DNA of 64,000 nucleotides from Actinomycetes bacterium (GTDB lineage Bacteria; Actinomycetota; Actinomycetes; Nanopelagicales; Nanopelagicaceae). The stretch lies in assembly GCA_025360085.1 (NCBI GenBank), contig JANYCW010000005.1, positions 1 through 64,000 of the forward strand, written 5' to 3'. Position 1 is the stretch's first letter. Every line of letters starts with the position of its first letter. Shown in pieces: positions 36,343 to 47,080 of the stretch. Made by a program: the position numbers and the translations under genes. The notes under the pieces are model-generated. The model had not been told where the DNA came from, ran no database searches, and saw only the letters and a list, made by a program, of their open reading frames with translations.

Positions 36343-36621
36343 CGGTTTTCTCCTTTGTCTAAGTCCCTTATTCAAGGAACAGTTCAAACCCAAATTCAAA
36401 TAAATGAAATTCGCATGGCCAACCAAAAAACATTCGCCTACAATTAGGGTACGTCACGCATAGCTAAAGCTAAAAATGGGCAAGGCTCATTGAAGAATTA
36501 GTTTCATACTGATGCTCTGCCGCGTTCAGCCTCAAGAAGGAGGCTTATGCTTCATCTCTTCACTCTACTGTTCGGAAGTGATGAACGTACTCCTCTTCAT
36601 TTCCTAACGGTATTAGAGAAT
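36343..36621. other. Largest gene-poor gap (~280 bp) between the mini-ORF and clpC
   Basis: One of the few gaps over 100 bp in the window. It holds a TACAAT hexamer on the plus strand near 36438, the inverted repeat TAGCTAAAGCTA near 36461, and a hairpin AGCCTC-AAGAAG-GAGGCT near 36528-36545 without a T-run. On the plus strand AAGGAGG precedes a 33-codon ORF by only 3 nt. I see no tRNA or known RNA. A small RNA is possible but unsupported. Confidence 0.5.
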
Positions 36622-39126
36622 TTAAGCTGTTGGTGCCTCTTGAGCTAGATCTTCGGGAGTATCAGGGGTCTGAACTTTTGGGGCACCTTTGAAAGTAAAG
36701 ATTGCTTCGGTGCCTTCACCTTCAACATCGACAACAATAATTTCACCAGCCTTAAGTTCGCCGAACAAGATGCGCTCAGAGAGCGAATCTTCAATCTCAC
36801 GCTGAATGGTGCGGCGAAGTGGTCGCGCTCCAAGAAGTGGATCATAACCACGCAGCGCAAGGAGGTCCTTAGCTGCTTGAGTTAGTTCAATTCCCATGTC
36901 CTTTGCCTGTAAGCGATCATCAAGATTTTTTATCATGAGATCAACTATCTGAATTATCTGATCCTTGGTCAACTGGTGGAAGACGATGACGTCATCGATG
37001 CGGTTGAGGAACTCAGGTCGGAAGTGAGTTTTAAGTTCGTCGTTTACTTTGCCCTTCATGCGATCATAATTAGTTTGTTCATCATCACTATTAGCAAAGC
37101 CAAGTCCAAGGCTCTTGGAGATATCGCGAGTACCGAGGTTGGTGGTCATGATGATTACGGTGTTCTTGAAATCAACAGTACGACCCTGAGAATCTGTAAG
37201 TCGACCATCTTCTAGAACCTGTAACAACGAGTTAAAGATATCTGGGTGCGCTTTTTCAATCTCATCAAAGAGAACGACGGAGAATGGGCGGCGGCGAACT
37301 TTTTCGGTCAACTGTCCGCCTTCGTCATATCCAACATAGCCTGGAGGAGCACCGAATAAGCGTGAGGCAGTGTGACGCTCTGAGTACTCGGACATATCTA
37401 ATTGGATTAATGCATCTTGATCGCCAAATAAAAATGCTGCAAGAGTACGTGAAAGTTCGGTTTTACCTACACCAGAAGGGCCGGCAAAGATAAATGATCC
37501 ACCAGGACGGCGAGGATCTTTTAACCCTGCGCGTGTACGGCGAATCGCTTGAGATAGCGCCTTGATTGCTTGGTCTTGTCCGATGACGCGGTTATGGAGC
37601 TCGTCTTCCATTCGCAAAAGTCGAGCGGTCTCCTCTTCGGTCAATTTAAAGACTGGGATACCGGTTGAGATTGAAAGAACTTGCGCGATAAGCTCCTCAT
37701 CAACTTCAGTTACCTTATCTAAATCAGTTGCTTTCCAATTCTTTTCAGCCTCATGCTTTTCGGCGATTAAAGCCTTTTCTGTATCGCGAAGCGAGGCCGC
37801 TTTTTCAAAGTCTTGACCGTCAATTGCAGACTCTTTTTCTTTGCGTGCAGCGGCAATCTTGTCATCGAATGCGCGAAGCTCTGGCGGTGCGGTCATACGC
37901 TTAATACGAAGGCGCGAACCTGCCTCATCGATTAGATCAATGGCTTTATCTGGCAAAAAACGATCTGACACATATCGATCGGCAAGGTTTGCCGCTGCAG
38001 CAAGAGCTCCATCGGTAATTGAAACGCGGTGATGCGTTTCGTAACGATCGCGAAGACCCTTCAATATTTCAATCGTGTGCGCAACCGTTGGCTCTTTAAC
38101 TTGAATTGGTTGAAAGCGGCGCTCTAAAGCGGCATCTTTTTCAACATGCTTGCGATACTCATCGAGTGTCGTTGCACCAATTGTCTGGAGTTCGCCGCGG
38201 GCAAGCATCGGTTTTAAAATACTTGCAGCATCGATTGCGCCTTCAGCAGCACCTGCTCCGACTAGAGTATGAATCTCGTCAATAAATAGAATGATGTCAC
38301 CGCGAGTTTTAATCTCCTTGAGAACCTTCTTTAGCCGCTCTTCGAAATCTCCTCGGTAGCGGCTACCCGCGACAAGTGCACCTAAATCAAGTGAGTACAA
38401 CTGCTTGTCTTTCAAAGTTTCGGGGACATCATTTTTATAAATTGCTTGCGCAAGACCTTCAACAACTGCAGTCTTACCAACACCTGGTTCGCCAATTAGA
38501 ACTGGATTATTTTTTGTGCGGCGAGATAAAACCTGCATGACTCGTTCGATCTCATTTTCGCGACCAATAACTGGATCTAGCTTTCCTTCACGCGCGGCTT
38601 GAGTGAGGTTTCGACCAAATTGATCGAGAACCAATGAGGTCGATGGCGTGCCTTCTGCAGGTCCACCTTGCGTGACGGCCTCTTTGCCTTGATAGCCTGA
38701 AAGAAGTTGAATTACTTGCTGGCGAACTCGATTTAAATCGGCGCCAAGCTTTACAAGCACCTGAGCGGCAACGCCTTCACCCTCGCGGATTAAACCGAGC
38801 AAAATGTGTTCGGTGCCAATGTAGTTATGGCCAAGTTGTAGCGCCTCACGTAAGGAGAGTTCAAGAACTTTTTTCGCCCTAGGTGTAAATGGGATGTGAC
38901 CACTGGGTGCTTGTTGGCCTTGTCCGATGATCTCTTCCACTTGTGCCCGAACGCCTTCAAGTGAGATTCCTAGCGATTCAAGTGCCTTAGCGGCAACGCC
39001 CTCACCCTCATGTATGAGCCCAAGCAGTATGTGCTCTGTGCCGATGTAGTTGTGATTGAGCATGCGTGCCTCTTCTTGGGCAAGCACAACAACTCGGCGA
39101 GCTCGATCTGTAAAGCGCTCAAACAT
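36622..39126 (-). CDS. clpC: ATP-dependent Clp protease ATP-binding subunit ClpC
   Basis: Hsp100 unfoldase feeding ClpP, 834 aa. Two ClpN repeats fill residues 1-145 ([20 protein letters not shown] and ARKKVL-type second repeat). Walker A of D1 is [13 protein letters not shown] (~213), a UVR-type coiled segment lies around 420-455, Walker A of D2 is [13 protein letters not shown] (~548) and the ClpP-contact LGF motif is [11 protein letters not shown]. The start has AAAGGAG and a visible leader, unlike most units here. No HspR or ClgR site was identified with confidence. In M. tuberculosis lsr2 lies between clpC1 and lysS; here a GNAT gene does. Confidence 0.97.
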   Translation of the reverse strand: MFERFTDRARRVVVLAQEEARMLNHNYIGTEHILLGLIHEGEGVAAKALESLGISLEGVRAQVEEIIGQGQQAPSGHIPFTPRAKKVLELSLREALQLGHNYIGTEHILLGLIREGEGVAAQVLVKLGADLNRVRQQVIQLLSGYQGKEAVTQGGPAEGTPSTSLVLDQFGRNLTQAAREGKLDPVIGRENEIERVMQVLSRRTKNNPVLIGEPGVGKTAVVEGLAQAIYKNDVPETLKDKQLYSLDLGALVAGSRYRGDFEERLKKVLKEIKTRGDIILFIDEIHTLVGAGAAEGAIDAASILKPMLARGELQTIGATTLDEYRKHVEKDAALERRFQPIQVKEPTVAHTIEILKGLRDRYETHHRVSITDGALAAAANLADRYVSDRFLPDKAIDLIDEAGSRLRIKRMTAPPELRAFDDKIAAARKEKESAIDGQDFEKAASLRDTEKALIAEKHEAEKNWKATDLDKVTEVDEELIAQVLSISTGIPVFKLTEEETARLLRMEDELHNRVIGQDQAIKALSQAIRRTRAGLKDPRRPGGSFIFAGPSGVGKTELSRTLAAFLFGDQDALIQLDMSEYSERHTASRLFGAPPGYVGYDEGGQLTEKVRRRPFSVVLFDEIEKAHPDIFNSLLQVLEDGRLTDSQGRTVDFKNTVIIMTTNLGTRDISKSLGLGFANSDDEQTNYDRMKGKVNDELKTHFRPEFLNRIDDVIVFHQLTKDQIIQIVDLMIKNLDDRLQAKDMGIELTQAAKDLLALRGYDPLLGARPLRRTIQREIEDSLSERILFGELKAGEIIVVDVEGEGTEAIFTFKGAPKVQTPDTPEDLAQEAPTA

Positions 39127-39249
39127 CGGTCTTCTCCTTTGTAGTCAATTCATTAAGCCTAATACCTCGTATGCCAAGCCCGCGAGGTGGATTGGCTTTG
39201 CTCTCTATAACCCTAGGAATGGGTCATTTATGCCTGATGGCACCTAGAT

Positions 39250-39747
39250 TTAGGTGAGAATTTTCAGCATTCGCGTATTTCCCAGAGTATTGGGTTTGGC
39301 TGATTCAAGGTCTAAGAACTCGGCAACTCCGGCATCATAAGAGCGCAGAAGTTCAACGTATACATCGGGTTGTACCGGGGTGCCTTCGAGAACTTCAAAA
39401 CCGTGATGACCAAAGAAATCAGTCTGGAAAGTTAGACAGAATATTTTCTCAACACCGACTTCGCGCGCCCGTTGAATCACTGCCTCAAGAATCTGGTGGC
39501 CGACTCCCTGCCTTTGTAGATTCTCCAAAACGGCAACTGTTCGAACCTCAGCCAAGTCCTCCCAAAGAATATGCAGCGCTCCACAACCGACTAATACGCC
39601 ATCTAGCTCAGCGACAATAAACTCTTGGACACTTTCATACAAAGTCACCGTCTCCTTTGAAAGCATTTGTCCCGGAGCGGCATATGAGTCGACAAGCGTG
39701 CGGATTGACTTCACATCACTGGTTTTAGCAGGGCGAATTACAAGCAT
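39250..39747 (-). CDS. ArgA-like N-acetyltransferase (Rv2747-type N-acetylglutamate synthase)
   Basis: A 165-aa GNAT enzyme. The acetyl-CoA loop is NLQRQGVGHQILEAVI, preceded by EVRTVAV and followed by FCLTFQTDFFGHHGFEVLEG. This pattern is the one seen in the short actinobacterial N-acetylglutamate synthase, so a role in arginine synthesis is likely but not certain; no other arg gene is near. It lies 2 nt after lysS in the same direction. A small hairpin, CACCTA-AATC-TAGGTG, covers its stop codon. Confidence 0.8.
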   Translation of the reverse strand: MLVIRPAKTSDVKSIRTLVDSYAAPGQMLSKETVTLYESVQEFIVAELDGVLVGCGALHILWEDLAEVRTVAVLENLQRQGVGHQILEAVIQRAREVGVEKIFCLTFQTDFFGHHGFEVLEGTPVQPDVYVELLRSYDAGVAEFLDLESAKPNTLGNTRMLKILT

Positions 39748-39749
39748 CT

Positions 39750-41255
39750 CTAATCAATCTCCGGCTTAACAAGAGGGAACAAAATAGTTTCGCGAATCCC
39801 AAGACCCGTCAATGCCATAAGCAATCTATCAACTCCCATTCCCATTCCGCCCATCGGTGGCATCCCAAACTCCATGGCTCGTAAGAAATCTTCATCGACC
39901 TGCATTGCCTCTAAATCGCCTTTGGTGCCCAGCGAAGATTGCTCTACTAAACGCTCGCGCTGGATGACGGGATCAATTAACTCGGAATAGCCGGTTGCTA
40001 ATTCAAAGCCATCGATATACAAATCCCACTTTTCGGCAACACCAGGTATTTCACGATGCGCACGAACAAGTGGAGATGTATCAATTGGAAATCCCATAAC
40101 AAAAGTTGGCTCAATCAACTGATCTTTTGCTACATACTCGAAAATCTCTTCAGCTAACTTTCCAGTAATCCATCTGGGATCTACTTTAATTCCAAGCTCG
40201 AGCGCAATGGTTTTTAAATCCACCATCGTAGTTAATGCAGTGACACTTTGGCCGACGCTCTCAGAAATAGCATCGTATAAGGATATTTCTCGCCAACTAC
40301 CTCCGAGATTTACTTGACGACCATCGTGATAAGTAACAGTGTGAGAGCCAGCAACTGCCATCGCTGCATTTTGTACAAGTAAGCGTGTGAGCTCGGCAAT
40401 CGATTTCCAGTCACCATAGGCTTGATAACTTTCAATCATTGCGAATTCGGGTGAGTGCGATGAATCGGCACCTTCATTTCGAAAGTTACGGTTAATTTCA
40501 AATACCCTTTCGAGTCCACCAACCACACATCGCTTTAAAAATAGTTCAGGTGCGATTCGAAGGTAGAGATCCATATCATAAGCATTTGAAAAAGATTTGA
40601 ATGGTCTAGCCGTGGCACCTCCATGCATAACCTGCAACATAGGTGTTTCGACCTCGATAAAATCCTCTTTTGCAAAAGTATTTCGTAAAGAACTCATTAC
40701 TGCCGGACGCAAGCGTGCATTAGTCCGTGCTTCTGGGCGAACTATTAAGTCGACGTATCTCATTCGGACACGCGTTTCTTCCGACATTGGCTTGTGATCA
40801 TTTGGCAATGGACGCAAGGACTTAGAGGCTAATTTCCACGATATAGCAAGAATAGAAAGCTCGCCCCGTTTCGAAGTAATAATTTCGCCGGTCACTGAAA
40901 CGATGTCACCTAAATCAATGTTGGACTTCCAAGAATCAATTGAGGCTTGACCAATTTTATCTAATGAAAACATAGCTTGAAGCTCGGTTCCATCGCCTTC
41001 GCGCAGCGTTGCAAAAGCAAGTTTTCCAGTATCGCGCTTGAAAATTATTCGACCAGTAAGGCTTTCAATCACGCCTGTTGAAACATCAACTTCAAGACCA
41101 ACATGTTGTGCTCGTACTTGGAGAAGTGATTTTGTACGTGGCACAGAAACCGGATATGGATCGACACCATTATCAATTAAGGCTGCCCTTTTTTCGCGTC
41201 GAATCCGCAACTGCTCAGGAAGATCCTCATCTTCTGCCAATTTTTGAATACTCAT
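39750..41255 (-). CDS. lysS: Lysyl-tRNA synthetase, class II
   Basis: Charges tRNA-Lys. The 501-aa product has an N-terminal OB-fold anticodon domain (VSTGVIESLTGRIIFKRDTGKLAF) and class II motifs: motif 2 FEINRNFRNEGADSSHSPEFAMIE and motif 3 GMGMGVDRLLMALTG near the C-terminus. It starts MSIQKLAEDEDLPEQ. The upstream sequence has TAGACT 10 nt before the ATG and no clear Shine-Dalgarno sequence. It sits 21 bp after coaX. Confidence 0.97.
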   Translation of the reverse strand: MSIQKLAEDEDLPEQLRIRREKRAALIDNGVDPYPVSVPRTKSLLQVRAQHVGLEVDVSTGVIESLTGRIIFKRDTGKLAFATLREGDGTELQAMFSLDKIGQASIDSWKSNIDLGDIVSVTGEIITSKRGELSILAISWKLASKSLRPLPNDHKPMSEETRVRMRYVDLIVRPEARTNARLRPAVMSSLRNTFAKEDFIEVETPMLQVMHGGATARPFKSFSNAYDMDLYLRIAPELFLKRCVVGGLERVFEINRNFRNEGADSSHSPEFAMIESYQAYGDWKSIAELTRLLVQNAAMAVAGSHTVTYHDGRQVNLGGSWREISLYDAISESVGQSVTALTTMVDLKTIALELGIKVDPRWITGKLAEEIFEYVAKDQLIEPTFVMGFPIDTSPLVRAHREIPGVAEKWDLYIDGFELATGYSELIDPVIQRERLVEQSSLGTKGDLEAMQVDEDFLRAMEFGMPPMGGMGMGVDRLLMALTGLGIRETILFPLVKPEID

Positions 41256-41276
41256 AATAGAGGCGAGTCTAACGGT

Positions 41277-42041
41277 TCAAGCATTTCGTTCGTGAATTAA
41301 ACGAAGACCAATCAACGTCAAATCTGGTTCGTGATCGGTAATTGTTTCTGATACCCCGATTATTAATGGTGCTAATCCGCCTGTCGCAATTACTTTTGGC
41401 GCTCCCGAATACGACTCTGCAAGTTCGGCAGTAATTCGATCTACAAGCCCGTCGACTTGTCCGGCAAAGCCAAAAATTGTGCCTGATTGCAACGCCTCCA
41501 CCGTATTTTTCCCAATTACATTTTTCGGCCTAATCAACTCAACTTTGCGTAACTGCGCCGCACGAGCTGCCAAAGCATCTACTGAAATCTCAATTCCTGG
41601 TGCTAGTGCACCACCTAAAAACTCACCTTTAGGAGATACAACATCAAGATTGGTTGATGTACCAAAATCTACAACAATGGCGGGTCCGCCAAATAATGTA
41701 TGCGCCGCTAAGGTATTCACAATTCGATCGGCCCCAATTTCCTTGGGATTATCAACTAACAGTGGGACGCCAGTTCTAATACCGGGCTCGACAATTGTTG
41801 TCCGTACATGGGCAAAATAATCCTTAATCATACTTCGCAGTTCGCGAAGCGTCGCAGGTACCGTTGAACAGATCGATAATCCAGTTACTGTGAAATCCTC
41901 AACTAAAGATCGGTACTGCAGCCAAAGCTCATCAGATGTACTACGTGGATCGGTCTTTACTCGCCATGATCGAACTAAATCATCGCCGTCAAAAACTCCT
42001 AAAACAGTGTTCGTATTGCCTACATCGATTGTTAGCAGCAT
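41277..42041 (-). CDS. coaX: Type III pantothenate kinase
   Basis: First step of CoA synthesis from pantothenate. The 254-aa ASKHA-fold enzyme shows the phosphate-1 motif MLLTIDVGNTNTVLGVFDG, the pantothenate-site GADRIVN and the VVDFGTSTNLDVV block. The C-terminal IATGGLAPLI is also typical of CoaX. Its ATG overlaps the panC stop (TAATG), joining synthesis and phosphorylation of pantothenate. panD, which lies between panC and coaX in mycobacteria, is absent. Confidence 0.95.
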   Translation of the reverse strand: MLLTIDVGNTNTVLGVFDGDDLVRSWRVKTDPRSTSDELWLQYRSLVEDFTVTGLSICSTVPATLRELRSMIKDYFAHVRTTIVEPGIRTGVPLLVDNPKEIGADRIVNTLAAHTLFGGPAIVVDFGTSTNLDVVSPKGEFLGGALAPGIEISVDALAARAAQLRKVELIRPKNVIGKNTVEALQSGTIFGFAGQVDGLVDRITAELAESYSGAPKVIATGGLAPLIIGVSETITDHEPDLTLIGLRLIHERNA

Positions 42042-42790
42042 TAGGCACCCATTCGCATATTATCAATTAAACGAACACCATCTATCCATCCAGCGATAAT
42101 TGCGCGCTTATGGTTGGTTGAATCTGTAGCCAAGGAAAAATCATTTTCATCGACAATAGCTGCATAGTCACACTTGAATCCCGAATCGGTTGAAATCGTC
42201 GTATTAATTATTTCTTGAGCAATTGCCACTGTTGGAGCCAATCGCGCTGCGGCCATGGCACGATAAATAACATTTGCAGATGCCCGACCATTTTCACTCA
42301 AGCGAACATTACGAGAAGATAGAGCTAAGCCATCGAATTCGCGGACAGTTGAAACACCAATAATTTCAACTGCACTCTTCATTGCACGAATGACCTGCAG
42401 TTGTTGAAAATCCTTTTCTCCAAAGATTGCAATTTCTGGTTTAACAATCTCAAATAAGCGATTCACGACTGTGACAACACCATCAAAATGCCCTGGACGC
42501 GATGCTCCTTCAAATACATCTCCAATAGCGACGGCGTGTAATTTCTTTATTTCCCCCGGATAAATCTCATCATAATCCGGCATCCAAATCTCGGTCGCTC
42601 CTGCCAGAGTCGCTAATTCAATATCCCGCTCGGGGGTTCGTGGGTAGTTAGCAGCATCGGCAGAGTTTTCAAATTGAAGAGGATTAACAAAGATACTGAC
42701 AACCACCTCTTTACTCAATATGCGCGCGCGCTTAATCAAGGCTTGGTGGCCCTTATGCAGGGCTCCCATCGTCGGAATCAATACGCTCAT
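42041..42790 (-). CDS. panC: Pantothenate synthetase with shortened N-terminus
   Basis: Joins pantoate and beta-alanine using ATP. At 249 aa it keeps the HIGH-like loop PTMGALHKGHQALI, NPLQFENSADAANYPRTPERD, GVVTVVNRLFEIVKPEIAIFGEKDFQQ and ALSSRN. The usual ~20-25 residues before the PTMGALH motif are missing. The ATG has GGAG 4 nt upstream and an in-frame TGA lies six codons further up, so extension is impossible. The missing part forms the first strand and helix in known structures, so the protein may be a minimal form. Confidence 0.9.
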   Translation of the reverse strand: MSVLIPTMGALHKGHQALIKRARILSKEVVVSIFVNPLQFENSADAANYPRTPERDIELATLAGATEIWMPDYDEIYPGEIKKLHAVAIGDVFEGASRPGHFDGVVTVVNRLFEIVKPEIAIFGEKDFQQLQVIRAMKSAVEIIGVSTVREFDGLALSSRNVRLSENGRASANVIYRAMAAARLAPTVAIAQEIINTTISTDSGFKCDYAAIVDENDFSLATDSTNHKRAIIAGWIDGVRLIDNMRMGA

Positions 42791-42833
42791 ACAGCTCCAG
42801 TCCTCTCAGGTACCGGGCGAGATGTCCATGAGT

Positions 42834-43289
42834 TTACGGGTTTGTAGGTAATTGCGCCAAAATTTCATCAATTCGCCCATGATTGAGCAGAATCGCGTCC
42901 GGATCTATTTCATGCCATGGCTCCAAAACAAATCTGCGCTCATGAGCGCGCGGGTGTGGAAGTTGCACATCAACGTTCTCACTTACGAGGTCACCATATT
43001 GAATCAAATCTAAATCAAGAGTGCGAGGACCCCAGTGTTCGAGCCGTTGGCGCCCTAAACTTTTTTCAATTCCATGTAAAAGTGAAAGTAATTCGATTGC
43101 TGGAAGTTCACTCTCAATCACGCACACTGCATTAATGAAATCGGGTTGGGTCGGTCCACCTACTGGGGTGCTCTCATAGAAAGTAGATACTGATATAACG
43201 TCCGTAGATTCTCGCAGAAGCGCAATTGCGGTATCGAGATTTGCTGTGGGGTTTCCAAGATTTGAGCCGAGCGAGATTACAGCCCTCAT
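42834..43289 (-). CDS. folK: 6-Hydroxymethyl-dihydropterin pyrophosphokinase
   Basis: Folate synthesis kinase that pyrophosphorylates HMDP. The 151-aa product shows SLGSNLGNP near the N-terminus, STFYESTPVGGPTQPDFINAVC, the metal-binding GPRTLDLDLIQYGD and the LPHPRAHERRFVLEPW motif. It overlaps folB by 4 bp. A 43-bp gap separates it from panC. Confidence 0.96.
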   Translation of the reverse strand: MRAVISLGSNLGNPTANLDTAIALLRESTDVISVSTFYESTPVGGPTQPDFINAVCVIESELPAIELLSLLHGIEKSLGRQRLEHWGPRTLDLDLIQYGDLVSENVDVQLPHPRAHERRFVLEPWHEIDPDAILLNHGRIDEILAQLPTNP

Positions 43290-43648
43290 CGTGTTCGAGT
43301 TATCTGTACCGCAATATCCTTTAATGATTGCGCAACAGGTGCCTGCGGTTTATGTACCGTGACTTTCACCGCATGTACCTTCAAATAAGTGTTTAGAATT
43401 TTTTCGGCAATGCGGCCAGCAAGTTTTTCAATAAGTAAGACTGGATCAGTCACAATTTGCGTCACAACCAGATCCGTAATCTCGGCATAATTAACAGTGT
43501 CCTCGATCGAATCACTTATGGATGCCGCGCTTAGGTCAATGTTCAAAGCTACATCCACATAAAAGTCTTGGCCATTAATGCGTTCGTGCTCGAAAAGGCC
43601 GTGATAACCGAAGCCGTGAATGCCAGTCAATAAAATCTGGTCACTCAT
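43286..43648 (-). CDS. folB: Dihydroneopterin aldolase
   Basis: Cleaves dihydroneopterin to HMDP in folate synthesis. A 120-aa tunnel-fold protein with the start GIHGFGYHGLFEHERINGQDFYVDV, which contains the conserved substrate Glu, the NYAEI segment and the catalytic-region VKVTVHKPQAPV. It overlaps folP by 4 bp upstream and folK by 4 bp downstream. Confidence 0.95.
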   Translation of the reverse strand: MSDQILLTGIHGFGYHGLFEHERINGQDFYVDVALNIDLSAASISDSIEDTVNYAEITDLVVTQIVTDPVLLIEKLAGRIAEKILNTYLKVHAVKVTVHKPQAPVAQSLKDIAVQITRTR

Positions 43649-44451
43649 GCTCGTAGGACATCCTTATGTGGCTTCACAGAATGAACTCTAACTGCCCAAA
43701 TGCCACTTGTGGAGAGTCGACTTGTGAGTGCGACACTGGCAGATTCGCGCTCCTCAAGCGTCGGGGCACCTAAAAAACGTTTGCGAGAGGCACCAATTAA
43801 TACAGGATAACCAAGCGCAACGAATTCATGAATATGATTAATTATTTCCCAGTTGTGATTTGCAGTTTTAGCAAAACCAATTCCTGGATCGATTATCAAG
43901 TTATCTTTAGTGATTCCAGCATCCAAGGCCGCCGAAATGCGCGCTTGGAGTTCGGAAATAACATCTTTGACAACGTCATCATAGTTTGCCATTGAATTCA
44001 TATCCTTGGACTGACCCCGCCAATGCATTGCGATAAAAGGTACTTTAAGTTGCGCGGCCGTAGTAAGCATTTCTGGATCTGCCAATCCCCCACTGACGTC
44101 ATTGATTATCTGTGCGCCCGCTTGAATCGCAGCTCGTGCTGTACTAGCCCGCATGGTATCAATGCTCATCCGTATACCGTCTTTTGCTAACTCGGTGATC
44201 ACTGGAATCACACGGGAAATTTCTTCATCTTCACTCACCCGATCTGCCCCGGGTCGAGTTGATTCACCACCTATATCAATTATGTCTACTTCCTCTGCAA
44301 TCATTTCTCGAGCGTGTTTTACGGCGCTATCGAATGAGTTGAATTGCCCACCATCGGCAAACGAATCCGGTGTGATGTTTAGTATCCCCATGACTAACAT
44401 GGATTTACCGATGTGTAATAAGGCTAATTGCTTCGGCGCGAGTTGCGGCAT
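43645..44451 (-). CDS. folP: Dihydropteroate synthase
   Basis: Condenses HMDP pyrophosphate with p-aminobenzoate; the sulfonamide target. The 268-aa TIM barrel has [27 protein letters not shown], the ND pair of [28 protein letters not shown] and the GASRKRFLG phosphate site. An ATG at 44400 would remove the overlap with folE, but the longer form keeps the residues (LHIGKSMLV) usual before MGI. Neither start has a clear ribosome site. Confidence 0.94.
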   Translation of the reverse strand: MPQLAPKQLALLHIGKSMLVMGILNITPDSFADGGQFNSFDSAVKHAREMIAEEVDIIDIGGESTRPGADRVSEDEEISRVIPVITELAKDGIRMSIDTMRASTARAAIQAGAQIINDVSGGLADPEMLTTAAQLKVPFIAMHWRGQSKDMNSMANYDDVVKDVISELQARISAALDAGITKDNLIIDPGIGFAKTANHNWEIINHIHEFVALGYPVLIGASRKRFLGAPTLEERESASVALTSRLSTSGIWAVRVHSVKPHKDVLRA

Positions 44452-45007
44452 TTAATAAAGCACCGCGTACTGCACTAGTAGTTGTACGAGCTTGTGATTT
44501 CTTAACTCCGCGCATCGACATACACAAATGCTCACAATCGATGATGACAATTACTCCTAATGGGTCAAGAATCTCAACGAGAGCATCCGCAATCTGCGTT
44601 GTTAAACGCTCTTGCACTTGTGGCCGTTTGGCATAGACATCCACAAGCCGTGCTAACTTTGAAAGTCCAGTTATTTTGCCACGAGGTATATATCCAATAT
44701 GCGCAACTCCATGGAAGGGAGTTAAGTGGTGTTCGCAATGGGAGAACACCTCGATATCTCGCACAATGACCAACTCTTCATGTCCGATATCAAATGTGGT
44801 GGTTAATACATCTTCGGGCCGCTGCCACAGACCGCCATAGTTTTCTCTCATTGCACGGGCAACTCGTGCTGGTGTCTGCCTTAAACCCTCTCGGTCTGGA
44901 TCTTCACCTAGTGCAAGTAAAAGTTCGCGCACCGCATTTTCAGCGCGCACTTGATCAAATGGGGTTGTTACGCCGTTGTTTGCGACAGTAATTTTATTTA
45001 TCGTCAC
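44405..45007 (-). CDS. folE: GTP cyclohydrolase I
   Basis: First enzyme of folate synthesis, GTP to dihydroneopterin triphosphate. It contains [12 protein letters not shown], the zinc and substrate block [30 protein letters not shown] and [11 protein letters not shown]. The ORF track begins at 45049, but GTG 45007 has AAAGG 7 nt upstream and reduces the overlap with ftsH to 14 bp, giving 200 aa. It heads the folE-folP-folB-folK series. Confidence 0.95.
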   Translation of the reverse strand: MTINKITVANNGVTTPFDQVRAENAVRELLLALGEDPDREGLRQTPARVARAMRENYGGLWQRPEDVLTTTFDIGHEELVIVRDIEVFSHCEHHLTPFHGVAHIGYIPRGKITGLSKLARLVDVYAKRPQVQERLTTQIADALVEILDPLGVIVIIDCEHLCMSMRGVKKSQARTTTSAVRGALLNAATRAEAISLITHR

Positions 45008-47054
45008 TAGATGCCTTTTTACGACGTGTGGGTTTTTTAACTTCTTCAATAGCTAAACGCTCAGGGACTTCAACTGGTGGTTGATCAGATGGAATTCTAG
45101 TAATTGATCCCGTCCACGCAGGACGAGCAGTAACCGATTTAACTTTCTTAAAAATTGTGGCAATCTCTTCTTTATTAATGCTCTCTTTTTCAAGGAGAAC
45201 TAGGACCATCTCATCCAAAATTTTTCGATTTGCAACCAAAATATCAAACGCCTCTTGATGGGCGTTTTCAATAAGATTGCGAATCTCGCCATCAACTATG
45301 CCTGCGATACTTTCCGAGTAATCACGTTGGTGACCATAATCGCGCCCCATAAATGGAGTATCGCTATTTGTGCCAAGCTTTATTGCCCCAATAGCCTCTG
45401 TCATTCCATACTGTGTAACCATTGCACGCGCTAACGCCGTTGCCTTTTCAATATCATTTGATGCACCGGTAGATGGATCATGGAAAATTAACTCCTCAGC
45501 CGCACGCCCGCCAAGAGAGTATGCCAACTGATCCAATAATTGATTTCGCGTCGTTGAATATCGATCCTCATCGGGAAGAATCATCGTGTAACCAAGTGCG
45601 CGCCCTCTTGGCATAATCGTGATCTTATGAACTGGATCAGTGTGCGGAAGCGCGTGCGCGACAAGGGCATGCCCAGCCTCGTGATAAGCCGTTACTCGCC
45701 GTTCAGCATCGCTCATAATCCGAGACTTACGTTGTGGGCCAGCCATTACTCGATCAATGGCTTCATCAAGTTCGCTATTTGAAATTAACTTCTTTCCTTC
45801 TCGCGCGGTCAAAAGTGCCGCCTCGTTTAATACATTTGCAAGATCGGCGCCAGTAAAGCCCGGTGTGCGACGGGCATAATCAATGAGCTTTACATCGTCA
45901 CTCAAGGGTTTGTTCTTTGCATGAACTGCCAGAATTGCTTCTCGCCCTTTAAGGTCGGGGCGGTCCACCGCGATTTGTCGATCAAAGCGACCTGGGCGCA
46001 ACAACGCTGGATCTAAAACATCAGGACGATTAGTCGCGGCAATTAGAATGACTTTTGTATTTTCCTCGAAGCCATCCATTTCCACTAACAACTGGTTCAG
46101 GGTTTGTTCACGTTCATCATGGCCGCCCCCCATGCCTGCACCACGTTGGCGCCCGACGGCATCTATCTCATCTACAAAAACAATGGATGGCGAATTCTCT
46201 TTGGCTTGATTAAATAAATCACGTACTCGCGCGGCACCGACGCCAACAAACATTTCAACAAAATCTGATCCCGAGATTGAATAGAAGGGAACCCCCGCTT
46301 CACCGGCAACTGCGCGGGCAAGGAGAGTTTTACCAGTTCCGGGAGGGCCAAAGAGCAGAACACCTTTGGGAATCTTCGCGCCTAAAACTCCGTATTTATC
46401 GGGATTGGCTAAGAAGTCTTTAATCTCTTCAAGTTCGGCAATTGCTTCCTCTGCTCCGGCGACATCCTTAAAAGTCGTCTTAGGAACATCGTTGCTCTGA
46501 AGTTTTGCTCGTGATTTACCAAATTGGAATACCTTGTTACCGCCTTGGGCTTGACTCATCATCCAGAAGAAAAGGAAGCCAATCAATAAGAATGGAATGA
46601 TTGAAAATAGAAATGAAACAAGAAGTGATTGTGAGGGCACTCGAACATTCCAACCCTTTACTGGTGGATTGGAGGTAAGCGCGTCGACAATCGTCGGTTC
46701 TTGCCGTGCGACATATGAAGCCTCGACTTTAGTTGAACCCTTTATTGTCGATCCTGGTTTTAGAATTAAACGAATCTTCTGATCTTTATCTACAACTTCA
46801 GCGGATTCAACCTTTGACTGAGAAATCGCATCTAATGCCTGAGATGTTTCAATCTGCGTATATCTTTTTCCGGCAGATGTAATTTGACCAAAAATAGAGA
46901 CGACAAAAATAGCTACAAGAATCCAAAACAGAGGTCCGCGAAAGATTCGACTAGCGCGAGTTGCTGGCTTTTTTGGCGCCGAATTTCCAGCAAAACTTTT
47001 TTTGAGCGGACTCTTCTTTGCCGATTTCTTTACGGGCTTTTTTATATCTGACAT
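44994..47054 (-). CDS. ftsH: ATP-dependent zinc metalloprotease FtsH
   Basis: Membrane AAA protease for quality control, 686 aa. The first ~45 residues are very Lys-rich, then two helices flank a periplasmic-side domain ([14 protein letters not shown] and [21 protein letters not shown]). Walker A is [17 protein letters not shown] (~232), the SRH region RPGRFDRQI, and the zinc site is [14 protein letters not shown] (~457). The C-terminus has a Lys/Glu-rich tail ending SSDDK. The upstream ribosome site is weak. It precedes folE as in mycobacteria. Confidence 0.97.
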   Translation of the reverse strand: MSDIKKPVKKSAKKSPLKKSFAGNSAPKKPATRASRIFRGPLFWILVAIFVVSIFGQITSAGKRYTQIETSQALDAISQSKVESAEVVDKDQKIRLILKPGSTIKGSTKVEASYVARQEPTIVDALTSNPPVKGWNVRVPSQSLLVSFLFSIIPFLLIGFLFFWMMSQAQGGNKVFQFGKSRAKLQSNDVPKTTFKDVAGAEEAIAELEEIKDFLANPDKYGVLGAKIPKGVLLFGPPGTGKTLLARAVAGEAGVPFYSISGSDFVEMFVGVGAARVRDLFNQAKENSPSIVFVDEIDAVGRQRGAGMGGGHDEREQTLNQLLVEMDGFEENTKVILIAATNRPDVLDPALLRPGRFDRQIAVDRPDLKGREAILAVHAKNKPLSDDVKLIDYARRTPGFTGADLANVLNEAALLTAREGKKLISNSELDEAIDRVMAGPQRKSRIMSDAERRVTAYHEAGHALVAHALPHTDPVHKITIMPRGRALGYTMILPDEDRYSTTRNQLLDQLAYSLGGRAAEELIFHDPSTGASNDIEKATALARAMVTQYGMTEAIGAIKLGTNSDTPFMGRDYGHQRDYSESIAGIVDGEIRNLIENAHQEAFDILVANRKILDEMVLVLLEKESINKEEIATIFKKVKSVTARPAWTGSITRIPSDQPPVEVPERLAIEEVKKPTRRKKASSDDK

Positions 47055-47080
47055 CTTTGAGATTTCTCGTTTCTTGGGGT

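Noticed and set aside
36528-36545. Hairpin AGCCTC-AAGAAG-GAGGCT as a clpC terminator
   Set aside because: No T-run follows on either strand; the stem is short.
36547-36648. Plus-strand 33-codon ORF after AAGGAGG
   Set aside because: The ribosome site is only 3 nt from the ATG and the frame runs into the clpC 3' end in antisense; no independent support.
39127-39249. HspR (HAIR) or ClgR operator upstream of clpC
   Set aside because: I looked for the inverted repeats known for these regulators and found no convincing match.
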